A DNA stretch of 64,000 bases from Amycolatopsis thailandensis (GTDB taxonomy: Bacteria > Actinomycetota > Actinomycetes > Mycobacteriales > Pseudonocardiaceae), in assembly GCF_002234405.1 (NCBI RefSeq), contig NZ_NMQT01000124.1:62001-126000 (forward strand), given 5' to 3'. The translations under genes and the position numbers were made by a program. The notes under the pieces were generated by a model that ran no database searches, was not told the DNA's origin, and worked only from the letters and a program-made list of their open reading frames with translations. This document shows, piece after piece, positions 1 to 8,489 of this stretch. Position 1 is the stretch's first letter, and every line of letters starts with the position of its first letter.

Positions 1-157
1 TCTTGTGGGCCTTGAACTTGCCGCCGACGCGCCCGGCGAGTTCGTCGAGCACCATGAAGCCGACGTTGTGCCGGTTGCCTGCGTACTGGGGGCCGGGATT
101 GCCGAGGCCGGCGAGCAGGATTTGCTCGCCGGCCCCGGGAAGTACTGCTTCAGTCAC
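1..157 (-). CDS. pth: Peptidyl-tRNA hydrolase, N-terminal part (cut by window edge)
   Basis: Releases tRNA from peptidyl-tRNA that drops off the ribosome; cytosolic. The 52 visible residues from a GTG at 157 read VTEAVLPGAGEQ followed by the family signature LAGLGNPGPQYAGNRHNVGF, which holds the conserved Asn and the catalytic His. The nearby ATG at 159 is followed at once by TGA, so GTG 157 is the only sensible start. It lies 10 bp downstream of rplY on the same strand, the usual actinobacterial rplY-pth pair. The rest of the gene is outside the window. Confidence 0.95.
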   Translation of the reverse strand, partial: MTEAVLPGAGEQILLAGLGNPGPQYAGNRHNVGFMVLDELAGRVGGKFKAHK

Positions 158-167
158 ATGAGTGACT

Positions 168-773
168 TTATTCGGCGTCCTCGGCGGGGGCCTCCGCAGC
201 CTCGGCCTCGTCGCCCTCGAGCGCGGACTCGGACGGCGCCTCGTTGACGGCGACGACCAGCGCCTCGGCGTCCGTGACCAGGGTGGCGCCCTGCGGCAGG
301 GTGACCTGCGAGGCGAGGATCTGGGTGCCGGCGGCGACGCCCTCGACCGAGACCTCGACCTGCTCGGGGATGTGCAGCGCCTCGACCTCGACCTGGAGGG
401 TGTCCAGGTCGGTGGTGACCAGGGTGCCCGGGCCCGCGGTGCCGGTGACGACGACCGGGACGTCGACGGTGACCTTCTCGCCGCGGCGGACGACCAGCAG
501 GTCGACGTGCTCGATGTAGTTCTTCAGCGGGTGGATGACGATGGTCTTCGTCAGCGCCAGCTCGCTCTTGCCGTCGAGGTCGAGGCTGATGACGGCGTTG
601 CTGCCGTTCTCACGCACGACGCGGGCGAACTCGAGGGCGGGCAGGGCGTAGTGGCGCGGGTCCGAGCCGTGCCCGTACAGCACCGCGGGGATCTTGCCCG
701 CGCGACGCGTACGGCGCGCGGCACCCTTGCCGAATTCGGTGCGGGGCTCGACGGACAGGCTTACCTCGGACAC
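168..773 (-). CDS. rplY: 50S ribosomal protein L25, long CTC form
   Basis: 5S rRNA-binding protein of the large subunit; 201 residues, the long general-stress (CTC/TL5) form. The N-terminal L25 domain (about residues 1-90) starts VSEVSLSVEPRTEFGKGAAR, followed by the beta-rich TL5 C-terminal domain and a very acidic Glu/Ala tail. Start GTG 773 was chosen because GAAGGAG lies 9 nt upstream and the family begins here; the frame stays open to 896, but that extension does not resemble L25. Probably cotranscribed with pth. Confidence 0.95.
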   Translation of the reverse strand: MSEVSLSVEPRTEFGKGAARRTRRAGKIPAVLYGHGSDPRHYALPALEFARVVRENGSNAVISLDLDGKSELALTKTIVIHPLKNYIEHVDLLVVRRGEKVTVDVPVVVTGTAGPGTLVTTDLDTLQVEVEALHIPEQVEVSVEGVAAGTQILASQVTLPQGATLVTDAEALVVAVNEAPSESALEGDEAEAAEAPAEDAE

Positions 774-1114
774 GGTGTAGCACTCCTTCAATTCACCAAC
801 ATGTTCAGCGAAATCATGCTGAGGTGGGGATGGTTCGGGGCTGTTCTGGTGTGTCGGCGGCGAATTCCACAGGCGTGCTCGACAGCGTGTGGCCACTCAA
901 GCCGCCGCGTCGATCACGTCGGGCACCAGGTGCTCACGGAACCCGCCTCGCCGAGACCGGGAAAGTGTAGACCAACCGGTCGTGCGAGGGTCCCGCCGGG
1001 TGGCTCGTTCAGGTGACAAGTCGGTGACAGCTGCTTCGGGAACCCGCGGATGCGGTGGTGCGCGACCCCTTTCCTAGGGTGTGATCTCCTCGCACGCGAC
1101 ACGAAGGGGGCGGC
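774..1114. other. 341-bp divergent intergenic region
   Basis: No gene is visible. It should hold the divergent promoters of rplY (minus) and the lipoprotein gene at 1115 (plus). Minus strand: a TACACT -10-like hexamer at 969-964 would give rplY an untranslated leader of roughly 180 nt; no good -35 is visible. Plus strand: TAGGGT at 1075-1080 is a -10-like hexamer, followed by the ribosome site AAGGGGG before ATG 1115. The assignments are by inspection only. Confidence 0.4.
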
Positions 1115-2236
1115 ATGCCGGCACGACGGTTGAGGATCGGCGCGTTCGCCACCCTGTGCTTCCTCGTGGCCGGTTGCGATGTCGCGATCGACGGGTCGGC
1201 GGGGATCTCGCCCGCCGAGCAGCAGCGGGTGGATCGGCGCGATGAGCAGCGAGGCGCTGTCGAGAGCGCGCTGAAGGAGCTCGAGCAGGCACCGGCCGTT
1301 GTCTACAAGTCGACAATCAAGGATGCCTCGGGCAAGCCCGCCGATCTGGAGTTCCGGATCACCCGTAACGGCAGCGCCCACGGCGCGCTGCCGGTCGACG
1401 GCCAGACGATCCAGGTCGTCTCGGCCGACAAGCAGCTGTACCTCTCGGCCACGCCGGAGTACTGGAAGGCGCACGGGCTCGGCAACAGCGAGCAGTACGG
1501 CACCGGCTGGGTGCGCACCGACAGCTCGGACCTGCCGGTGAACGCCGTCGAGGTGCTCAACCCGCGCAAGGCGGCGTCGACCCTCCGGACCGCGGTCTCC
1601 GCGATGAACCGGCTGACCGATCCGGTCCGGTCGAAGTTGCCCGACGGGACCGAGGTCTACGACGTCGGGAGCGGACTCGGGACACTGCGGGTGACCACCG
1701 CGGCGCCACATCGTGTCGTCAGCTTCGCGCCTTCCCTCGTCGACGCGGCGGGAGGCAAGACGCTCGGTGCCGAGATGCGGGTCGAGCCGCTCACCGGGGA
1801 CGCGCTCAAGAAACTCCAGACCGATCTCGACGGCGCGGTCGGCGGGGTCGGGCAGCCGTTCGACGCGCTCACCCAAGTCAGTGTGAGCGTGGTCGACGAC
1901 AAACTGGACTGCACGGACTTCGTCGGGACCTGCCGGGCGACCATCGGCGTGGCCAACACCGTCATCGGCGGCGCGAGCGGGACACCCGTGCATCTGACGC
2001 TGACCGTCGAGTTCTCCGCGCAGTCGCTCGGCGCGCAGACCTGCACGGCGGACGCCAACGCGGCGCCGGACACCACGACGAGCATGTCCTGCGAGGTCAA
2101 GTTCAAACTGCCGAATCGGAACGCCAGCTATCAGGTGCAGGCGAAGCCGGCGGCCCGCGGCGAGGTCCGGGTTCCGGTCGACGTGAACGGCGTTCGTGAG
2201 AAGCTCAAATCCGAGTTCGCCGCGCTGGGTGGCTGA
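1115..2236 (+). CDS. Secreted lipoprotein, function unknown
   Basis: A 373-residue lipoprotein: basic N-terminus (MPARRLRIG), short hydrophobic core and lipobox LVAGC with Cys21. Residues about 60-230 (start PAVVYKSTIKDASGKPADLE) look like the half-barrel fold of the mycobacterial LppX/LprG lipid-carrier lipoproteins, but no decisive motif is seen. The C-terminal third has paired Cys residues (LDCTDFVGTCRATIG; QTCTADAN...MSCEVKF) that could form disulfides outside the cell. M. tuberculosis carries the lipoprotein lpqT near this position, but on the other strand, so orthology is not claimed. Stands alone between divergent rplY and a reductase gene. Confidence 0.7.
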   Translation: MPARRLRIGAFATLCFLVAGCDVAIDGSAGISPAEQQRVDRRDEQRGAVESALKELEQAPAVVYKSTIKDASGKPADLEFRITRNGSAHGALPVDGQTIQVVSADKQLYLSATPEYWKAHGLGNSEQYGTGWVRTDSSDLPVNAVEVLNPRKAASTLRTAVSAMNRLTDPVRSKLPDGTEVYDVGSGLGTLRVTTAAPHRVVSFAPSLVDAAGGKTLGAEMRVEPLTGDALKKLQTDLDGAVGGVGQPFDALTQVSVSVVDDKLDCTDFVGTCRATIGVANTVIGGASGTPVHLTLTVEFSAQSLGAQTCTADANAAPDTTTSMSCEVKFKLPNRNASYQVQAKPAARGEVRVPVDVNGVREKLKSEFAALGG

Positions 2237-2331
2237 CCTGCACACTCACCCACGGGTGCGTTACATACGTTGAAGTAGTCGATCTTGCGTTCTTAGCATC
2301 GGTGTCGTCGCCGATGAAAAGGGAGAACGTG

Positions 2332-2949
2332 ATGGCGAAGTTGGTTGTGTTCGGAGGAACCGGGTACGCGGGCGGGAAGATCACCGCGGAAGCGCGCGGT
2401 CGCGGTCACGAGGTCCTCGCGGTGTCCAGGAACGCCGAAGGTGAGGGGACCAAGGCGGGGTCGCTCTACGACGAGTCCTTCCTCGCCGAGGTCGCCAAGG
2501 GCGCCGATGTCCTGGTCATCGCCGTGCACGGGCAGAGCGGCCTGCTCGACGCGGTGCCCTCGATCGCCCGGGTCGCGAAGGACAACGGCGCGCGGATCGG
2601 CGTGGTCGGCGGCGCCGGCAGCCTGCGTGTGGCCGAGGACGGGCCGCGACTGATCGACACCCCCGAGTTCCCGGACGAGTACAAGGGCGAAGCGGGGGCG
2701 CACGCCGAGGTGCTGGAAGCGTTCCGGAAGCTTCCCGCGGACGTCGACTGGTTCTACCTCAGCCCGGCCGCCGAGTTCGGCGCGTGGGCCGAGGGTGAGC
2801 GGACCGGTGATTTCCGGCTCGGCGGTGACGTGCTCCTGACCGACGAGAACGGCGGGTCGAAGATCAGCGGCGCCGACTACGCGATCGCGTTCGTGGACGA
2901 GATCGACAAGCCGGAGCGCCGCCGTCAGCGTTTCTGCGTCGCCTACTGA
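2332..2949 (+). CDS. NAD(P)-binding (NmrA/atypical SDR-like) oxidoreductase
   Basis: 205 residues with the N-terminal Rossmann nucleotide-binding loop (MAKLVVFGGTGYAGGKI). The family (NmrA-like, 'NAD(P)H-binding') includes quinone and biliverdin reductases and redox-sensing proteins; the substrate cannot be told. Start ATG 2332 is preceded by GGGAG at a good distance; an ATG 30 bp upstream has no such site. Its last codons overlap by 7 bp the convergent LLM oxidoreductase gene. Confidence 0.8.
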   Translation: MAKLVVFGGTGYAGGKITAEARGRGHEVLAVSRNAEGEGTKAGSLYDESFLAEVAKGADVLVIAVHGQSGLLDAVPSIARVAKDNGARIGVVGGAGSLRVAEDGPRLIDTPEFPDEYKGEAGAHAEVLEAFRKLPADVDWFYLSPAAEFGAWAEGERTGDFRLGGDVLLTDENGGSKISGADYAIAFVDEIDKPERRRQRFCVAY

Positions 2950-3812
2950 CCGGACAGTTCCTTCACGATCGGGGCGAACGTTTCCAGCATCGGCTGGAAC
3001 ACCGTGACGTAGGAGAAGCCGTACCGTTCGCGGCGCTCGTGGAGTTGCCGGACGATCTCGTCGACGGTTCCGAAAAGCAACTGTGGTGTTTCGAGCAGCT
3101 GGTCCACGTCGAGGCCGTCCGGGGCTTCCGCGAGCCAGGACTCGGCGGCCGCGCGCCGGTCGTCCGTGACGACGACCCGCTGGACGAGCAGGTTCAGTTC
3201 GGGGTTCCGGCCGTTCGCGTGGGAGCGGAAGAAAGCGACGCGTTCGTCCATGCGCTCGGCGTCGTCGAGCTGGAAGGTGCCCGGTGGCTTCCCCGGTGCT
3301 TGGCGCAGACCCGAGAAGCCGGTGATGTCGGCCTTCCGGGCGGCGAGGGAGAGCACGCCGTCGCTGTTGCCCGCGAGGAGCAACGGCGGAGGCGTGATCC
3401 CTTCGTCCGAGAAGTGTTCGCGCAGGTGGTCAAGGCTCTTGGCGAGGTATTCGATGCGTTCCCCCGCCGGGATCCACGGCAGGCCGGCGTCGTCGAATTC
3501 CGATTTCATGTGGCCGGAGCCGAGGCCGAGGTCCAGCCGGTCGCCCGTCATCTTCACCGTCGTGGCGACTTCGCGTGCGAAGAGTGCGAAGTTGTAAAAG
3601 GGCACATTGGACACGAGAGTGCCGACGCGTGGCCGCCGGGTCACGGCGGCGGCCATGGTCAGTGCCGGAAAGGGCGCGTTCCGTCCCGGTCCGAGATGGT
3701 CCGGCACGGAGATGACGTCGTAACCGAGGGCCTCGACGCGGAGGCACTTCGCGACCCAATCTTCGCGGTTCTCGGCGCCCCACAGGTTCACGCCGAACTT
3801 GAATTTCCCCAT
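2943..3812 (-). CDS. LLM-class flavin/F420-dependent oxidoreductase
   Basis: 289 residues of the luciferase-like TIM-barrel family: N-terminal MGKFKFGVNLWG, the mid-domain stretch TVKMTGDRLDLGLGSGHMKSE typical of TIGR03621-type proteins, and a C-terminus ending VFQPMLETFAPIVKELSGQ. Such enzymes use FMN or F420 to reduce or oxidise small molecules; the substrate is unknown. Start ATG 3812 was chosen over the one 18 bp upstream because the family begins MxKFxFGV. Convergent with the reductase gene on its 3' side. Confidence 0.8.
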   Translation of the reverse strand: MGKFKFGVNLWGAENREDWVAKCLRVEALGYDVISVPDHLGPGRNAPFPALTMAAAVTRRPRVGTLVSNVPFYNFALFAREVATTVKMTGDRLDLGLGSGHMKSEFDDAGLPWIPAGERIEYLAKSLDHLREHFSDEGITPPPLLLAGNSDGVLSLAARKADITGFSGLRQAPGKPPGTFQLDDAERMDERVAFFRSHANGRNPELNLLVQRVVVTDDRRAAAESWLAEAPDGLDVDQLLETPQLLFGTVDEIVRQLHERRERYGFSYVTVFQPMLETFAPIVKELSGQ

Positions 3813-3868
3813 GGCCGGAAACCTAGCCACGCCGGGTGGCCCGGCGCGCGCTGTTTCGCGAGGAGCCG

Positions 3869-3939
3869 AAAACGAAGCAAGGGACCTTTGCTGTCACTCT
3901 CCGAAAGAGAGCGACAGCAAAGGTCCCTTGCTTCGTTTT
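3869..3939. terminator. Long perfect hairpin, probable bidirectional terminator
   Basis: Arms 3869-3895 and 3913-3939 are 27-bp perfect inverted repeats (AAAACGAAGCAAGGGACCTT...). A one-base mismatch then leads to a further 5-bp stem (CTCTC/GAGAG) closing on loop CGAAA. It starts 4 bp beyond the prs stop codon at 3943 and precedes the next minus-strand gene. The core GCAAAGGTCCCTTGC recurs at 33088-33102, marking a repeated intergenic element family. Confidence 0.8.
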
Positions 3940-3942
3940 GGA

Positions 3943-4923
3943 TCAGGCGTTGCCGTCGAAGAGGGACGTGACCGACCCGTCCTCGAAGACCTGCTGGATG
4001 GCCTGCGCCAGCAGCGGCGCGATGGACAGCACGGTCAGCCCGGGGAACCGCTTCTCCTCCGGGATCGGCAGCGTGTTGGTGACGATCACCTCGCGCGCCT
4101 TGCAGTTCGACAGCCGCTCGGTGGCGGGGTCGGACAGGATGCCGTGGGTCGAGGCGATGACGACGTCGGACGCGCCTTCGTCGAGCAGGGCCTCCGTGGC
4201 CTTCACGATCGTGCCGCCGGTGTCGATCATGTCGTCGATCAGCACGCACAGCTGACCGCGGACCTTGCCGACGACGCGGTTCGCGACGGCCTGGTTCGGC
4301 TTGTCCGGGTCGCGCGTCTTGTGGATGAAGGCGATCGGCCGGTCACCCAGCTGAGCCGCCCACTTCTCGGCCAGCCGCACGCGGCCCGAGTCCGGCGAGA
4401 CGACGGTGATGTTCTCGTCCTGGTAGGTCTTGTTGATGTGCGCGGCCAGCACGTTCTGCGCGAGCAGGTGGTCGACGGGGCCGTCGAAGAAGCCCTGGAT
4501 CTGCGCGGTGTGCAGGTCGACCGTCATGATCCGGTCGGCGCCGGCGGTCTTGAACAGGTCGGCGATCAGGCGCGCGGAGATCGGCTCGCGGCCCTTGTGC
4601 TTCTTGTCCTGCCGCGCGTACGGGTAGAACGGCATGATCACGGTGATCCGCTTGGCGCTCGCGCGCTTGAGCGCGTCCACCATGATCAGCTGCTCCATCA
4701 CCCACTCGTTGATGGGCGCCGGGTGGCTCTGGATCACGAACGCGTCGGTCCCGCGCACCGATTCGTTGAACCGGACGAAGATCTCCCCGTTGGCGAAGTT
4801 GTGCGCGGTCTGCGGGACGACCGACACATTGAGGTGCTTGGCCACCTCCTCCGCGAGTTCCGGGTGGGCGCGCCCGGAGAAGAGCATCAGGTTCTTCTTC
4901 GGTGTTCCGGACTTCGAGCTCAT
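3943..4923 (-). CDS. prs: Ribose-phosphate pyrophosphokinase
   Basis: Makes PRPP from ribose 5-phosphate and ATP for purine, pyrimidine, NAD, His and Trp synthesis, and in actinomycetes for decaprenyl-phosphoryl arabinose; cytosolic. 326 residues, normal length. Visible motifs are the ATP loop around Arg104 (RQDKKHKGRE), the divalent-metal region MTVDLHTAQIQGFF, the flexible-loop SPDSGR and the PRPP-binding IDDMIDTGGT at 229-238. The ATG overlaps the glmU stop by 4 bp (ATGA), so the two are translationally coupled, as in mycobacteria. Confidence 0.97.
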   Translation of the reverse strand: MSSKSGTPKKNLMLFSGRAHPELAEEVAKHLNVSVVPQTAHNFANGEIFVRFNESVRGTDAFVIQSHPAPINEWVMEQLIMVDALKRASAKRITVIMPFYPYARQDKKHKGREPISARLIADLFKTAGADRIMTVDLHTAQIQGFFDGPVDHLLAQNVLAAHINKTYQDENITVVSPDSGRVRLAEKWAAQLGDRPIAFIHKTRDPDKPNQAVANRVVGKVRGQLCVLIDDMIDTGGTIVKATEALLDEGASDVVIASTHGILSDPATERLSNCKAREVIVTNTLPIPEEKRFPGLTVLSIAPLLAQAIQQVFEDGSVTSLFDGNA

Positions 4924-6407
4924 GCTGGCGACTCCCCGTCGTTTCCCTTTGCTGAATCGGACACGGCGGTGGTGTCCTGCTTCGCGGCGGAAGCTGCTTC
5001 CGCCGCGGGTGTGCCCGGCCTGCGCCGGGTCACCCAGTCTTCGATGTTGCGCTGCGGCCCGGTGGACACGGCGAGCGCGCCCGGGGGCACGTCTTGCCTG
5101 ATCACGGTGCCTGCCCCACTGTAGGCGCCGTCGCCGATGGTCACCGGGGCGACGAACGTGTTGTCCGCGCCGAGCCGCACATGGGAGCCGATCGTGGTGT
5201 GGTGCTTGTTCACGCCGTCGTAGTTGACGAAGACGCTGGAGCAGCCGATGTTGCTGTTCTCGCCGATGGTCGCGTCGCCGACGTAGGTCAGATGCGGAAC
5301 CTTCGTCCCGGCGCCGATGTCCGCGTTCTTCGTCTCGACGAAAGCGCCGAGCTTGCCCTTGGTCCCCAGTTTGGAACCGGGACGCAGGTAGGTGAACGGG
5401 CCGACCTTCACGCCGTCGCCCAGTTCCGAATCGGAACCGTGCGTCCGCACCACCGACGCGCCCGCGCCGACGGAGACGTTCTCCAGGGTGCTGTCCGGGC
5501 CGATCTGCGAGCCCTCGCCGACCGACGTCGAACCCTTCAGCTGCACGCCGGGCTCGATGACGACGTCGCGCGACAAGGTCACGCCCGCGTCGATCCAGGT
5601 GCTCGCCGGGTCGACGACGGTGACGCCCGCCCGCTGCCAGCCGCGGACGATCCGGCGGTTCAGTTCGGCGCCGAGGACGGAGAGCTGAACACGGTCGTTG
5701 ACGCCTTCGGTCACCCACGGGTCGTCGATGACCAGCGCGCCGACACCCTTGCCGTCGCCGCGGGCGATGCCGAGGACGTCGGTGAGGTAGAGCTCGCCCT
5801 GCGCGTTGTCGGTCGAAAGCTTCGAAAGCCCGTCGACCAGGACGGAAGCGTCGAAGGCGTAGACGCCGGAGTTGATTTCGGCGATTTCGTGCTGTTCGGG
5901 GGTGGCGTCCTTCTGCTCGACGATCGAGGTGACGACGCCGCTGTCGTCGCGGATGATCCGGCCGTAGCCCGCCGGGTTCTCGACGACCGCGGTCAGCACG
6001 GTGACCGCGTTGCCGGTGGAGTTGTGCTCGGCGACCAGGGAAGCGAGCGTTTCGGTGTCGAGCAGCGGGACGTCGCCGTAGCTGACGACGACAGTGCCGG
6101 TCAGCCCGGCGGGCAGCGCCGAGAGCGCGCACGAGACGGCGTGCCCGGTGCCCTTCTGCTCTTCCTGGACGGCCGTGACGACCTCGCGGCCGAGTGCCTC
6201 GCCGACCTTCGCCAGCCGCGCGCCGACCGAGTCGCGGCCGTGGCCGATCACCACGACCAGGTGTTCCGGGCTCAGTCCCGCGGCGGCCCGGACCGCGTGT
6301 TCGACCAGGGGACGGCCGGCGATCGGGTGCAGCACCTTCGGGGTGGACGAGCGCATACGGGTGCCCTCACCCGCGGCGAGGATCAACGTGCTCAGCGGGC
6401 CGGTCAC
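4920..6407 (-). CDS. glmU: Bifunctional UDP-GlcNAc pyrophosphorylase / GlcN-1-P acetyltransferase
   Basis: Makes UDP-GlcNAc for peptidoglycan in two steps. 495 residues. The N-terminal uridylyltransferase carries the LILAAGEGTRMRSSTPKVLH loop with conserved Lys. The C-terminal left-handed beta-helix (from about residue 255) shows hexapeptide repeats (DVVIEPGVQLKGSTSVGEGSQIGPDS) and the acetyltransferase region SVFVNYDGVNKHHTTIGSHVRLGADNTFVAP. A charged, disordered tail follows, as in mycobacterial GlmU. GTG start at 6407. Coupled to prs by a 4-bp overlap. Confidence 0.97.
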   Translation of the reverse strand: MTGPLSTLILAAGEGTRMRSSTPKVLHPIAGRPLVEHAVRAAAGLSPEHLVVVIGHGRDSVGARLAKVGEALGREVVTAVQEEQKGTGHAVSCALSALPAGLTGTVVVSYGDVPLLDTETLASLVAEHNSTGNAVTVLTAVVENPAGYGRIIRDDSGVVTSIVEQKDATPEQHEIAEINSGVYAFDASVLVDGLSKLSTDNAQGELYLTDVLGIARGDGKGVGALVIDDPWVTEGVNDRVQLSVLGAELNRRIVRGWQRAGVTVVDPASTWIDAGVTLSRDVVIEPGVQLKGSTSVGEGSQIGPDSTLENVSVGAGASVVRTHGSDSELGDGVKVGPFTYLRPGSKLGTKGKLGAFVETKNADIGAGTKVPHLTYVGDATIGENSNIGCSSVFVNYDGVNKHHTTIGSHVRLGADNTFVAPVTIGDGAYSGAGTVIRQDVPPGALAVSTGPQRNIEDWVTRRRPGTPAAEAASAAKQDTTAVSDSAKGNDGESPA

Positions 6408-6451
6408 GGCACTCCCAACATTTCACCAACGGTGGTTGTCGGGCATTGATC

Positions 6452-8200
6452 CTACGTGGGCTGCTCGGAGTCCCACGCGGGGTCGGTCGGAGCATCCTCA
6501 CCGGGCCATCCGGTCACCGGATCGATGGCCATCGAGTTGACCGACGAAACCTGGTTCCCGCCGCCACGTTTCGCCTGGTACATGGCCGCGTCGGCGCGTG
6601 CCAGGACCTGTTCGGCGCGCTCCTGCGGGCGGAGCGAGACGAGGCCGACGGAGAGGGTGACGCCGTGCGAAAGATGGTGCGGCAGAGATGCGACGGCATT
6701 CACAGAACGACCCAGCGCCTGTTTCGCCGCCGAGGCCGGAGCCCCAGGTAGAAGCACGATGAACTCGTCTCCGCCGTATCGGGCGACGACGTCGTCGCCG
6801 CGCAGGGCGTCGCGCAGCGTGCTCGCGATGACACGGAGCACGTTGTCGCCCTCGGCGTGCGACTGCTTGTCGTTGACGTCCTTGAAACCGTCGAGGTCGA
6901 CGAGCGCGACCGCGAGCGGCTGGGCGTCCGCGGACGACGCCAGCGAACGGAGCTTTTCGTCGAGCGCGCGCCGGTTCGGCAGACCGGTGAGCGGGTCCTG
7001 CAGGGCCTGCTGGGTGATCGCGCCGTGTTCGGCGGACAGGCGTTCGTGCTCCCGGCGCGCGTTGAGCGTGGCGATCTGCGATTCCCGCAGCGACCACATC
7101 TCCGTTTCGAGGATGGTCGCGTAGTCGATCAGCGATTGGCTCGCTCCGGACGCGTAGTCCGGGGTGGTGTCCAGCCTGGCCAGCTCGCGGGCGAGATTCA
7201 GCCGCATCGACGGCAGAGAGCCCTCCTCGTTGTCCTCGCGGACCTCTTTGAGCACCTGCAGCGCGTCTTCGCGGCGGCCGTCGTTGTCCAGGCAGCGGGC
7301 CAGCGCGATGGCGATGATCTCGCGCTCGTGCGGGAACACCAGTTCCGGATTCAGCAGCGAGTTCAGCCGCTCGACATGGGACGAATCGGGCGACGCCAGC
7401 GCGGCGGCCGCGGCGAGCACGCCGACCTGGTCGATCGCGGGCAGGTTGGCCTTGCGCGGGAACAGCGACTCGGTGAACGGGCCTTCGGCGGCCTGCGCCA
7501 TCGACGCCGCGGTGCGGAACTTGTCCGCTCCTTCGTCGTACCGCTCGATGCGTTCCAGCCGCAGGCCCCAGCCCAGCAGCATCTTGACCCGGTTGATCAG
7601 CTGGAGCGCGATCTCGTGCGGGCTCGCGCTGTCGCGGATCGCCTGCGCGGCGCGGGCGATGGCCTCCTCAGCCGCTTCGTAGACGCCCAGCTGGTTCAGC
7701 ACCAGCCAGCAGTCGACCAGGGTCGTGGACAGCATCCGGTCCCAGTTGCGCCTGCCGACCTGCCGGTCCGGGACGGCGGAGTCGTCGAGGATGGCCAGCG
7801 CCCTGGCGATCTCGGTGAGGGCGGCGTCCTCCTGTTTGGCGATCACCAGCCGACGGCCGCGCATGGCGTGCGCGTCGGCCCGCATCAGCGCGAGACCGTG
7901 CCGCCTGGTGTGCGCGAGCATCTCGTCGAGCCTGGGTTCGGCTTCGGCGGCGAGACCGCGGGTGACCAGCCTGGCCATCGCCGAGTAGCGCAGCAGCTGG
8001 GCGACCAGCAGCGGTTCGCCGCGGCGCTGCGTCTCGTCGAGGAGTTCGTCGAGACTGGTGACGATGTCGAGCTGTTCGGCGAAGCTGACGCGCTGTATGG
8101 CCGCCCCGAGTTCACGCGCGCGACCGTAAAGCCAGGCGTCGGACATCTCCGCAAGCGCCGGCCGCCTGCCACTGGTCGTCGCGTCCTCGGTCAGCCGCAC
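6452..8200 (-). CDS. Cytosolic GGDEF diguanylate cyclase with TPR-like sensor region
   Basis: 582 residues. Residues about 20-360 are all-helical, alanine-rich and TPR-like, with no membrane segment or signal peptide. A short coiled-coil linker (about 365-400) leads to a GGDEF domain (about 401-550) with DPLTGLPNRRAL, substrate residues DLDGFKDVND and intact ARYGGDEF (GGDEF 476-480). An RxxD inhibitory site (RGDD, 467-470) sits exactly five residues before it, so an active, product-inhibited cyclase is expected. GTG start at 8200 follows a G-rich ribosome site. It stands between glmU and tRNA-Gln. Confidence 0.88.
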   Translation of the reverse strand: MRLTEDATTSGRRPALAEMSDAWLYGRARELGAAIQRVSFAEQLDIVTSLDELLDETQRRGEPLLVAQLLRYSAMARLVTRGLAAEAEPRLDEMLAHTRRHGLALMRADAHAMRGRRLVIAKQEDAALTEIARALAILDDSAVPDRQVGRRNWDRMLSTTLVDCWLVLNQLGVYEAAEEAIARAAQAIRDSASPHEIALQLINRVKMLLGWGLRLERIERYDEGADKFRTAASMAQAAEGPFTESLFPRKANLPAIDQVGVLAAAAALASPDSSHVERLNSLLNPELVFPHEREIIAIALARCLDNDGRREDALQVLKEVREDNEEGSLPSMRLNLARELARLDTTPDYASGASQSLIDYATILETEMWSLRESQIATLNARREHERLSAEHGAITQQALQDPLTGLPNRRALDEKLRSLASSADAQPLAVALVDLDGFKDVNDKQSHAEGDNVLRVIASTLRDALRGDDVVARYGGDEFIVLLPGAPASAAKQALGRSVNAVASLPHHLSHGVTLSVGLVSLRPQERAEQVLARADAAMYQAKRGGGNQVSSVNSMAIDPVTGWPGEDAPTDPAWDSEQPT

Positions 8201-8243
8201 ACACCCCCACCGTTGAAAACGCCGCTGGTCATCTGTTCGTCTG

Positions 8244-8315
8244 CTCCGCCGCCAGGATTCGAACCTGAACTGTCAGAACCAAAATCTGAAGTGCTGCCGA
8301 TTACACTACGGCGGA
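8244..8315 (-). tRNA. tRNA-Gln (UUG)
   Basis: 72-nt cloverleaf on the minus strand. The acceptor stem TCCGCCG/CGGCGGA is perfect, the anticodon stem TCAGA/TCTGA encloses loop TTTTGGT (anticodon UUG), and the T-arm contains GGTTCGAATCC. CCA is not fully encoded. It lies between the GGDEF gene and the desaturase gene. Confidence 0.96.
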
Positions 8316-8412
8316 TCGATCCTGGTCAGGATAGCCATGCCGGGGACCTCCATGTGCGCCCGGGGGTTGCCTCACGGTCGCGGGCACTCCACAGGGGACG
8401 AAACCTCCTGTA

Positions 8413-8448
8413 CCGTAACTTACGGCATCGTAGGTAAGGTCACCCTTA
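8413..8448 (+). promoter_or_regulatory. Desaturase promoter: TetR-like palindrome plus DtxR-like half-match
   Basis: CCGTAACTTACGG at 8413-8425 is a perfect 6+1+6 palindrome, the size and symmetry of a TetR operator. GTAGGTAAGGTCACCCTTA at 8430-8448 matches 13 of 19 positions of the DtxR/IdeR consensus TTAGGTTAGGCTAACCTAA. Both lie within 80 bp upstream of the desaturase ATG at 8490. Binding proteins are inferred: the TetR gene at 9464 and a DtxR/IdeR repressor encoded elsewhere. Confidence 0.5.
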
Positions 8449-8489
8449 GGGAAACCCTCAAGGGTCGCGCGAAGAAAAGAAGTGACTGC

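Noticed and set aside
3943..6132. Fusion of an Arg-rich N-terminal part to prs
   Set aside because: The extension is a shifted reading of glmU; ATG 4923 with the ATGA overlap gives a normal Prs.
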